DNA from: Lytechinus variegatus
Taxonomy: Eukaryota; Echinodermata; Echinoidea; Temnopleuroida; Toxopneustidae
DNA length: 64,000 nucleotides
Direction of reading: 5' to 3'
NCBI RefSeq assembly: GCF_018143015.1
Contig: NC_054757.1
Coordinates: forward strand, 1,618,001 to 1,682,000
Shown here: positions 22,508-33,900 of the stretch, in pieces
Layout: every line of letters starts with the position of its first letter
Position numbering within the stretch: position 1 is the stretch's first letter
Notes under the pieces: model-generated
Told to the model about the DNA's origin: nothing
Seen by the model: the letters and a program-made list of their open reading frames with translations, nothing else
Database searches by the model: none
Made by a program: the position numbers and the translations under genes

Positions 22508-23777
22508 GTTACGTATGGGACGCAGAGAAAAGACAATTTTTAATACATTAGTTTCAAGTTGAGAATTCTCTGAAAGTATTTCACTTGACAACTTGAAACT
22601 TAGTGTGATAGAAGTCTCAATACTATAGTATATTTATGGCAAGTTTCATGTCATAAGCCAAATCCCTCTAATTACAGACTCTAATTAAACAAATTAATGA
22701 CATGTTACGTATAGGACAGTTACGTATGGGACATTTTGTCCCCATAGAGAACGTACACAATTTTCCCCATAATTCAAAAAATTGAAATAATTTAAAATAT
22801 GGAAATAACAGAGTTTCTTTCTTTTTAAATGGAGCGTTGTGGCCCAGTGGATTAGTCTTCGGACTTTGAAACAGAGGGTCGTGGGTTCGAATCCCAGCCA
22901 TGGCGTAATTTCCTTCGGCAAGAAATTAATCCACATTGTGCTGCACTCGACCCAGGTGAGGTGAATGGGTACCCGGTAGGATTTATTCCTTGAATGCTTT
23001 AGCGCCTATATGGCCGCTCAGCTACAGCCGGGGTAATAATGATATATACCAAGTATATTTCAGCGCCTTGAGCACATAATCAATGTGGATTTGGCGCTTT
23101 AGAAATACTCTATATTATTATTACTGAGACATATTTGATATCACTGAAGGGGAAATTAGCCATTTCAACCTTTTTATTCCTTGTTTTTCATGGTTTTATG
23201 AATTTCTTATGTATTTCTATTATTTTTATTTTTTCATATTTTTCCATTTTCACATTTTTTTGGGCTTCATTTGTATTCATTAATCAGTATTCATAACAAA
23301 TCAGTGTTTAAAAACTAAAGAAAAGGTAAATAATCAGTTTTTAGAGCACTCTTCAAATTTGTTTTTCTCCATTCACTTTGTACACAAATCTCCCCATTGA
23401 CATTGTGTGTAAATGTCCCATACGTAACATGTCCCATACGTAACAATTTTTTAATTAACTTTTAATTAAAAAGTAAACTCCATTTTTGAAACTTTTTGTG
23501 GTATAACATTTTCATACTTGATAAATTAGAACTTCCCAGAGATGCAACAATACAAGTATTGTATTATGAGAAATAACTTAAAAAAACACCCTCAAAATTT
23601 TTACGTATGGGACATTCCATTCTTAGACAAGACCTAATTTGCATAATTAATTAGATGACACCACTTTTTTCTGCCAAAAGTATTAAGATGTAAGGGGGTC
23701 CATGTCCCACCTATGACTGAATCTCAGAAGTTTTGTTTTCATTTTCTATGAATTTTTATAATTGTCCCATACGTAAT
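22508..23777. repeat. Cluster of seven TTACGTATGGGACA motifs in both orientations
   Basis: Near-identical 14-15-mers at 22508, 22704 and 22719 (forward), 23414 and 23430 (reverse), 23601 (forward) and 23763 (reverse). A SINE (22829-23126) separates the first three from the rest. Two of the pairs are directly adjacent. The pattern resembles subterminal binding-site repeats of a DNA transposon, but terminal repeats were not found. Confidence 0.65.
22829..23126 (+). mobile_element. tRNA-derived SINE, nearly full length
   Basis: Head GAGCGTTGTGGCCCAGTGGA, then GGGTTCGAATCCCAGCC (a clear B box with flanking acceptor-like bases). The body is AATTTCCTTCGGCAAGAAAT, with GCCGGGGTAATAATG, then GCGCCTTGAGCACATAATC and the tail TATTATTATTA. 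It is a pol III-type retroposon, not a functional tRNA gene: there is no intact cloverleaf 3' half. Confidence 0.85.
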
Positions 23778-24631
23778 GCCCATTTTACTGATTATGCAAA
23801 TTAGGTGCCCCAAATTAGCATAAATATGCATATTATCAAATTTTTCTTTATGAAATTTTAAAATTCCACATTTGGGCTTTCTTACCCCACCAAAGATAAC
23901 TTCTTAAATTAAAGATTAAATTTTGCCTTCCAGGGTTACCTTTTCTTGGACTTGCCCTTTAGCTTAGAGAAAGGGTTTCTCTGGCACGATCTCAAAATTC
24001 TATGCCATGATTGACTGCCTGCATGTTTGGCTGAAAAAATGTCAAAATAGAGTGACCTAGTCTGCAGGCCTTGATTGAAACTGATTAATAAGTTAGTCTC
24101 CATGGCATGCAAATGTTAGTACATGTAGAGAGGGCCTTCAGTACACAAGGCATTATAGGCTGCACATTCCAACCCTTAATTCAAGTTAACTCGAGTGAAG
24201 ACTAGGGCTGGGCTGGGGAGGTGACATGTCACGTGGCCATGTCTATTCAAATGCTAACATTTGACTTGAGCTAGTTGACCCTACATGCAGTCGAAGAGCT
24301 GGTCAGAAAATTGGGGTCATCCCAGTTTACAAAGATTTTTCTACACAAGAAATCAAGGATAGTTTATTCACCTGTCAAGTGCTGACACCAATCAAGTGCG
24401 TTAGTCAATGTAAACATATCAGGTTTCATTACAAGACTATTGGAAGATGGCAAGTCATAAAAGGGGGAAGTGAAAAAAAAACTCCTCATAAACAAGGACA
24501 ATATCAATTTATCGAGACATGATTTGTGTCAGTTTATTGGGATATCCCTGTTTTCTGGGACAATCCCAATTCTTGGGCCAGCCCCTCCACAGACATGTAC
24601 ATGAAAGTGGAGAAGAAATTCCTTAAAAAGC

Positions 24632-24745
24632 CGTGTGCGCTATGAACGCCTAGCTTAGCCGCGTAATATAGGAGCGCCTTGAGCACCTAACAAGGTGGAT
24701 ATGTGCGCAATATAAATACCCTATATTATTATTATTATTAAATAT
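24632..24745 (+). mobile_element. SINE 3' fragment
   Basis: Only the tail half is present: GCGTAATATAGGAGCGCCTT, then GAGCACCTAACAAGGTGGAT and a (TTA)n end. It matches the 3' half of the SINE at 22829. Confidence 0.7.
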
Positions 24746-24917
24746 GGATCTCTTTAAAAAATTTAATATATTGAGTAAAGGGTAAATGTGCAAATTCCAG
24801 TCACTACACGCAAAAAAATGATGGGTTTTTATTTTCATTTAGAAATGCCAAATGCCATCATTGCCATGATGAAGTGCTAGTGAATCATTACTTGGTTTGA
24901 ATATGCTTTATTTGCAG

Positions 24918-27900
24918 GTTCTTGTGTGTCATCTCTGTTGGGACCAACTAAAACGTAAGTATTTCAAAGAGCAATATCTTTCGTTATAAAAGCACTTTAC
25001 ATTATTGCAGACTCAAGAGTTTGATGATCATATGTAATTAATTGGTAGTAATGATAATAAAAATGATAATGATGTTGATGATGATCAAGTTGTTGATGAC
25101 GAGGATGATGATAAGGACAATGATAATGATGGTGATGAAGATGATGTCGATGACGATGATGATATAAAGCACAACATATCCTTCCTTCGCCTTGGAATGC
25201 TCAACGCAGTGAAGGCATGTAGGACTATACCAAAAGAAATGTGAATGAATTGAATAGTAAAGTGATTTGAGTTAGAATGAGTTCTATCATAGATGTATCA
25301 TGTTAACACAGAAATTTAAGAATGCTCTCTAGAAAGTTTTCCTGTAAAAGAAGAGAGTGTTTGCCATCTGAATGTTTGAGGGTAACTTATTCAATTCCAC
25401 AAAAAAGAGCTGCTCAAGCAAAAAGCTCCATCCCCTTAATTTTGTTTGTATCAAAAAGATATTCAATTAATTTATGCTTTGCATCAAATATCAGTGTAAG
25501 ACTCGCTTTAGCTAGTGGCTTTTTCCTTTTTGATATTTCTGTCAGTGTCAAGTGCCTGTTTGACGAGGAAAGCAGCGAGGGTGTGTTGGTAACGAGTACA
25601 AATGAGCTACTACAAGGATTAGATATTGAGGTAAGATGGTAATTGACTAGAAGTATTTGCTCACATAATTTCTGATCGGTCTTCATCTGGGCCCCATTGA
25701 ATAAAAGTACATGTAACTTTTAGGTATAGTAACTTTGTCACCCAATGGTAATGGTGCTCAACATCCAAAATCAAGGATTTCAAGGTAGTTGGATGGCATT
25801 GGATGGCAAACTTACATAATACAATGAAAAAGTTCATCTGATTGGTTTGTAGACTTGAGAAAAGGTCATTTTTCCTCAATCACGAAAATTACAGCTACAG
25901 TTATGACTGCTATATGACGAGGGTCTGACCAAGCTTGCAGCCTAGCAAGGAAAGCTTACCAAAAAACAGGTAAATTTTAAATTTTTGTGATTGTGAGAAA
26001 AATAATCTTATGTCATGTTAGCATAATAGCAAATTTTACGCAACAGGACCCTACTTTGGCTAGCCATTTGGTCTAATTATCATTTAGCCAATCACAGTCG
26101 AGCTATATCCATTTGGTCCAACACCTGATGGTCTTCATGATTAGATCATTTGTTTATTATACAATTAATGCACATTTATGAGTGTGTTATGACGATGCAG
26201 CACACTCAAGGGTATTTACATTTATGCGAAAGCAAGAGGCGCTTGCGCCGAGTGCTTTTGCATAATATTGTGAATGCCCGAGAGTTGCTCGCATCGTCAC
26301 TAACATCACGAATCTTAAAATGTGCATTAATTGTTTTATAAAGCGGGTCGGCAAAATGAATTTTTCATGGAAATCTTGTTCAAATCCCTCCAACTTGTGT
26401 ACGATCGCACAGACGAAAAGATAACAAGACTGTCAATTATGACATCACAGGCGTATCTACTATGCGCGCCTAAGTAAGCGCATCAAAAATACTAGCCGGC
26501 CTCTAGTCTTTTACTGAACGCGTATCAGTTTTTACGTGCTATATTGGAACTAATGCTGCACAAAAATTGCACAGTGCTGCACAAAAAATGCACAGTGCTG
26601 CACGAAAAATGCACGACTGGAAGGTTGCGCATAATTAAAGCATGAACACGTGACTTGAATACGCACTCACCATTGGCTGCATCCTTGAACCCGTTTTATA
26701 AAATTATAAACAGAATTTTCATGTGATAAAAGAATAAGTTGGAATGGAAATCATTTGTATTCAGCATTGTATAAATGTTGCATATCATTATTATTATTGT
26801 AATATGTAATATTTATTAACAGCACCCAGTTGGTCAGTTGGTGAGAGAGTTCTGTTTGTCTCAATGCAAATGCCATGGGTGTGGTTGCACTACATTGGTC
26901 ACTCTTGCTGGACTTTGGGCTGCCAATGTCCAGACATTACTTGATCAGGTAACTTGGTTACTCTTTCACATAACTTTGATTAACTCTGTCATTTGTTTCC
27001 ATGTGCTCTTTTATAATATTTCAATTTTGTCTATCCTTATGAAAATGGAAATTTACTAACTTCATCTAGATATTCATGAAATTACCACCTTCCACAAATC
27101 AAGAACTTCCTTTTATGAAACAGTCATCCTTATGTGATTCATAAACAACTACACAAGTCTTCAAGCTTCTAGTAAAAAATATGTAATATGAATCTAATTG
27201 ATTCTTACATAAAGTTACATACAATAATTTCTAGGCTCTTTTACACTTCCCCTTTCTTTTATATGATATATTGCTCTTTTGTTCCATACTGCCTATACAT
27301 GTATATAATTCTGATATCAGGTATGTACTCTAGTACATGTCATTTATGTTTCATATCATTATGGCATCCCCCAGTGTCATTACCTCATTTTTTAATATGA
27401 TATTTTGCATGAGTTGTGTCGTTTTTTTTTTATAAGTTAAATAACAACACCAAAATAGTATTTGACCAATTGTGATGTACCAAATTGATAGCAGACCATA
27501 CTAGGTTTTGCCGTGATGGTGTTTGATGATCTAGGGTTTTGAGTAGACTAAGTGGATGCAAACCTGAGGGTACTAGAAATTCTCATCTGATTGGTTCAAG
27601 TCTTTGGAACTTACCTCAATTATTCCCTTGGACTGTATGACAAGTTTCACAATAATGCACTACCTTAAAATGGCAATTTTTGTCTGTACAAGAAAGAGCA
27701 TTTTTTTGGTACTGACTGAGATCACTAAAAGCACCATTTTCTTTTGTTGCAGGATGTTCCCATGCAGGAAATCATCAGAGCGGGAGATGAATTCATTCAG
27801 GAATGTGAGGATTTCATTGACCAAAGTGCAATATCCATACGCGCTGTATCCAAATCTGAAACAGTCATGGGTGACAGAAGTTCTTCTGTGTCACTTGAAA

Positions 27901-30900
27901 GTTCTGATCGTCAAGATCCTTCTGACCTATGGGGCACCATGGATAGATGTTTGAATCAGAACAGCAATAACAGTTGTGGCTCACCATCCCATGTATCATT
28001 CCAGACTACCACTCAGGAAAGAACTTACCATGTAGAGAGGAAGCATGCAGGTGCATCTGATCTTTCAAAATGTAACTCTTCCTCTGTGACAAAACATTCA
28101 GGTGCAGTCCGTTCTATGAGTAGTGCACATGCAAGTACAGTTCTTTCGCCCAGCAGTGTACATGCAAATACAGTCCTTACGACCAGTAGAGCTTCTGCAG
28201 GTACAGTTCTTTCAACCAGCAGTGCCATACGTGACACCTCAAGTGCAAATTTGAAGCAAAATGATGATGATGATGTTAGTTGGTTCTTTGAAAATGATTC
28301 TCAGTACAGTAGGTATACATCATTGGAGACCAATCCTGAAGGTCTAGGATCACTGACAAGAAAACTTGATGATATCTCTTTGTGTGGATATGAACAAGCA
28401 GACGCTCAGGGCGTTGAGCAAGCAATTGCAGTGGAAGATGATGAATGGTTGTTGAATCATACATCATTAGGTGGCATAAGTAAAAGTAATGATCATCAAA
28501 AGGCTAACTCGGGTTTAATGCGAGGGGATGACATCTCAATAGAAATGATAAACTCCAAAATTTTTCAAGACGGAAGGAATCCGAGAGAAAGAACCTCAGA
28601 AGCTTCATGCCAAAAGCTGGAAGTGGAACTGATTCGAACCAAAGAGACAGTTGACCAACAAATATGCAGGGATGCTCAGTCTGTGCTGACACAGAATCAA
28701 ACGGTCCGATTTGAAGGGAAATCTGTTAATGAAACTTCTAAAAAAAGAAGCGAGAGATTGGAATCTCTGCTGAAGAATGCAATACTACAGAAACCATCCA
28801 ATCCTAGCAAGGGCCGTCCTCGCATTTTGAGTCGCCACCTTCTTGCCGATGAATTAGAAATGAGTACATCACCGAAAACTTCTGAAATGCCTGTGCATGG
28901 ATGTGAAACAAAAATGACCTCCAGAGTACTTAGTCAAGGTAACAAGACAGATGAAAAGAGAAGAGATATTCCTTTGTTTGCTCTGAGAGACACTTCATCA
29001 GATCACATGCTGAGACAAGCTGTTCAAATACGCATTCAGAATGTATATGAAGATGGCCCAAGAATTCTTGCAGATAAGATGATGCCAGCACAGGAAGCCA
29101 TCCTTCAAGCAGAATTATCCAGTGAAATTGAATTACTTGGGTAAATATGATGAAATATGAAAGAAAACCAATACCTTTTAAATGAGCATTTATTTAATGT
29201 TTAGTTTACACTATTGAAAGCTTTATCTAATGCTATAGTTTTCTTGTTCCTAAGCAGACCCTCTAATTTTATTTCCACTTGCTATTCTGTACATTTTAAT
29301 GGAATCTTTTTTTTATTATTGTTTGCACTTAGACTGCCAATAACGCATTATATTTGAAATGCATGCATCATTTTGTACCAGTCTGCAGAGAGATATATTA
29401 AGGTGTTTGGTGATATTGAAGCTAGGTAAATTTTGCTCAATTCCTCATTGGAATTGTATTTAAATAAAGTTTTCTTGATTTACATGTATTTACCCGGTTT
29501 TAAATTAAGACCGTTGTTTATATTGAACACTTAATAGGACAAATGTTTTAGAGTAGTGAACAATAATTTGTAGCTTTATCTTGGACGCATTCTGGCAATT
29601 ATTTCTTTCTTTGTTGTTTTTTATCTGAAGGGACCGTCTGAATCCTGGGGCAGTGTATGAGATGAAGTTAGCCATTGAAGCTTGTCAGGTTCAGCTCAAA
29701 TCAAGTCAAGATCCTCAACGGTATGACCAGTAAAGCTATATTGTTAAAAAAGTTATAAAAACATGTTTTATCTTAGTTCAGGTAGACTAGTAATATTCAA
29801 TATTGCCGATGCTATGCTTGACTAAAATTATTTCTGATCTGTACTATACAGCTATAATGCAGAATTCAATTTTTTCGGGGGGGGGGGGGACGGTGGAGAT
29901 TCTACTTTTTCATTTTTTTTTTTCATTTCAATTTTTTTCATAATGAAGAGTACATGTACAAGAACTTAATGACAAATGCTTAGATTTTTCTGTGCATGGC
30001 AAAAGTACAGAATGTAGGCTTAGCTTCTCAAATGATATTGATTAGCACCATTATTGTACATAGAGAATACTTTTTACCTTAATGTATTTTGTTTATTTTC
30101 ATTAAACTGGTACCCAAGTTATATTTTTTCTAGTGTCACTTGTCTTGAACAAATTTAAAGCTGAATTTATTGTCACAAAGTCAAAGGTCATTTGAGGTCA
30201 AATTATGTTGTTTCTGAAACATAATCTGAGGGTAAATAGAGGCAGAGTATTTCATCAAGATCTCATGGTGTGAACAATGATCAGGTCATAAACTAAATTT
30301 CAGAGGATTTTAGATTGTTTTACTGCTGAACAACCAATTTCTTTGAAGGATTCCTTCTGTTGACTAAAACTATGCCCACCCCTTAAAATTTTACCAGTTA
30401 GAAATTTTTAGTTTGCAATGCAGGCTAGATTACCTAAAGTTTCCTTGTAAATGTTCATGATATTTACTCTTCAGATTCAATTTCCAGCCAGACCTGGTTC
30501 ACATTCAACCTATAACAGGGCCAGCAGTGTCCTCGTCTTGCTGTGTGGATGGTCTTGTGGTTCCTGTTGATGAGAATCAGCTCAGCACGCTACGGATGGT
30601 GACAGGAAGGAGGATGAGTGCATTGGTGAGATGTCCATTTTATTATCAGTTCATTAGTATCATGTGCAAGAAGTGTTTAGTAAAGCACATTCGACATTGC
30701 AAAAAATTTCGCGCAATTGCTAATCTAGTCTAAGGGGGTGTTGCAAGAAAATATTTGCAATCAATTGCAAATATTATGTTGGAATTTTACAATGCAGATT
30801 AGTTGAATCATAAATTAGCAATTAATTGCAAGACATGTGATTGATTTAGGGACCAAAAATACACTTGCAATTGATCACAAGTTTGTAGCAACGCCCCACT

Positions 30901-33900
30901 AGTCTCAACAGGAAACATGATACTATAGAGTTGAATGAGAGATAATTTCAAAATTTGCATTTTGGACTTTTGCTTGACTAGTTTAGAATATTGCTGATTG
31001 AGTTGGAACTGAGCATTACTTTCTTGCAAGTTTTCACTAGTTTGTTTGATATCCCCTTCAGACAAAGTGCACTTGATCTAATCTTCGAATCTATCGGGGA
31101 GGGGGAATGATGTCGCCTTTAGTAAGGGCGTTTTAAATACTTCCTTCCCTCCTTTTTGAAACATGGCACTTCTGAAGACTACCCTATCATTGTTCATACT
31201 ATCCTTGATTAGTTATGGCATGCTTACAATTTTCTTCATGCATTGAATGACCAAGTGTGGTTGAAATGGTGATTTGAAAAAAAAGAAAGAAAAGAAATTT
31301 TTTGTTAGAAAAATCATGGAGGTTTGTTTCCTTGAAAACATTTTAAGAACGGTACGCATCTAAACCTTTTAATTTAAACCACATTCCTGTACAAATGGCA
31401 TCTTGTCCCAATTTTGTACCCGATGGATGTTTCAAAACCTGTTTACAACTGGAAAATATCAAGCTAAGTGGGTCACCCAACCCCTTTTAGCTATTTGAGC
31501 TAAATTTTAAACTAATGATGTTGATGCATATTTCTGGTGACAAACATTTTGTTTTATTGCAAAGTATATCTTTGCCGAGTTTTGTTTGGATTTAAATGGA
31601 ATATAATGTGTTATGTAGTCACACTTTGTTACTCAATCAGGAAATAGTTTTTAGCTCTCCCTCTTGCAATTGTTATTCATCAAGGGAGCTTTGCAACTTT
31701 TTGAGGAATCCCTCTATGGAAGCACTAGGCCTCTTTTCATAGCAGGGTCATTCCACGGGGTTGGGGCAACAGCACTTTTTTGTGTTCCTTATGAATTGTT
31801 AGCTTTATCCTGAAAATGTGTTTGGTGTTTTGATGTTGCAATGTGGTTTTGTTGGAAGGCAGTTATGTAAGCAATTACTTGATGCAGAAAGAAAAATGTT
31901 GAACTGCAAGTATTATTGATGGTGAGACTTTAAATGATGATGTCCAGACTCTTTTTTGGGGTACCAAGTGTGACATCCAAAATGGTCATTTTCAGTTGAA
32001 GATATCTAATCAAAAGATAAACTTAGTCAAATTCAAATGGCCATAATTGATAAAGCAACATTTGTTTAATAACAAAACAGTAATGGGATAGCAAATGAAA
32101 AGAGACTTCATATCATAAATCATTCCTACAACTCGGCATACCACCGTTACATGCGATGTCCACGTTTGTTTTTTTCTGTAACGGCGGTAATGTGGTAAAT
32201 ATCTAAAAATCAGAAATCATTCTTTCCAAAGTTATGTGTCAGAAATAAAGGCCAGACAGTAAGCAAATTTTCATCAAAAGATTAGCTTTGAAAACCTACG
32301 GTAATGTCATGTAAATTAATCGAGGGTCGCCGATGTTTTGGGCGATGTCCGGGTCAAATTTGTAACGGTGGATCACATTTCATCGCGTATGTAAGAAGGA
32401 GACTCCGGAGAAGAGACCGTCGTTGTATCAGACGGACGGGATGTTAGCCGCGATCCACATGCACATGAACAGCCACGATATCGGGCGTTTTGAAGCATCG
32501 CAGTTGGGAATCTTCCTGCAATGTCCGTGAAACGGTGGATTGGATCTCCACGATGTTTTCCCTTTCAAAGCGACGTAAGTACGGAGATTTATCCCGATAC
32601 CCGTATTTCGAAATGAGTTAAACCTTATCTTTAAAATGTGGAACTATATCACCATGCAGAAAGTGTTTTTAAGTTTGAAAAATCTCGCTAATTTTCCATT
32701 ATCTTTCACTTCGGTCCCACATGTAGCTCCTTGTGTAAGTAAAATATGTAAATTAAGACATCGCCGTGTTTGTTTCCAGATTTGCTGAATGGTTCCAAAG
32801 AAAATGTTTTTATTACTGTGATTCCGTGCAAACATGTTTTGAATGGTAGCTGACATGATTCAATCGTAATTTAGTTGATTTTTTACACCGAAATATGTTG
32901 ATTCAATAGGCCAGTGGATACTCAGAAACAGCTCTTTCACTGATGATCATGACGATCACGATGACATCTCAATTTGGTACAAAATTTCTCCTTGTTTAAA
33001 TTGGCTCCTACTGATTCTAGGAAATATGGGTATCAAAGACCTGAGGATCAAATTTGAATTTGCAAAAAAATGAGAATTTAGAACCAGTGGCAGCGCCACG
33101 GGGGAGGCAGACCCCCCCCCCAAAAAAAAGATTTTTTTTTTTCTGCTCGTCAGCTGATCCCAGCCCGAAAGGAGGGGGGGGGGGCAAAATAATTTTTCTG
33201 TTACTACCCCCCTACACATAGTAGATGTGCTTTGTGTATGATGAAGCATGGGAATAATTCAATTACTAGTAATTCGTAGCTGTAGGCCTAACCTTCCCAA
33301 AACTTTTCATCTTGTTGAATGTTGGTATACTTTTCAGCACTTATTCTTTTTCCCTCATTTCTTTCTCCGTTTTTTCAATTGTATTTTTTTTATTTCTATA
33401 TATTCAATTGTTAGGGACTTTTTCAATCGTATTTTAATTTCTATTTATTCAATTGTTAGGAGAGGGGGTGGGTATTTGTTTTATCAGAAAGCAAAAGCCT
33501 GTGTGATTGTTTTCAATGTGATTTTTTTTTTATTGCAATATAACGACATTTTAAAAACATGTACAAGTGAACAAAAGAAAATGTGACACAATCAAGTTTG
33601 TTTCACAAGAGTTTATTTGCTGTATCAAAAGGTAAATTGCAGATTTGAATTCCATTAATTCATTTAATTCCAATAAAACATGAATATATTATGTAATTGC
33701 TTGAACAATTAAACTTCAGAGATGAAAATTAAATAGGATGGTCATACAGAACTAAATGGAATTGTCAAGAACCACCCTTGATTATAATGCAGAATAAAAT
33801 TAGATTAAATTCATCTATTGAGAAACGAAATTGTAGTAAAGATAATTTATGAAAAGGTACAGGTAATGGGCAAGTAATTGTATTGTCAAAACAAAGTAGA

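Larger units (their letters stand above)
21421..24917. other. Non-coding DNA upstream of the first recognised BBS12 exon
   Basis: I looked here for a short exon ending in phase 1 that would supply the BBS12 start and found none convincing. The region contains the SINEs at 22829 and 24632 and a cluster of TTACGTATGGGACA motifs. The open frames present have no recognisable content. Confidence 0.4.

Noticed and set aside
22840..22905. Possible tRNA gene with a good B box
   Set aside because: There is no matching acceptor stem or T-arm to 3' end layout; the following sequence and tail show it is the head of a SINE.
25322..25642. 106-residue plus-strand frame as an independent gene
   Set aside because: Only its last 28 codons (from 25546) are real, as a BBS12 exon; the upstream part is intron, with the acceptor TTTCTGTCAG at 25545.
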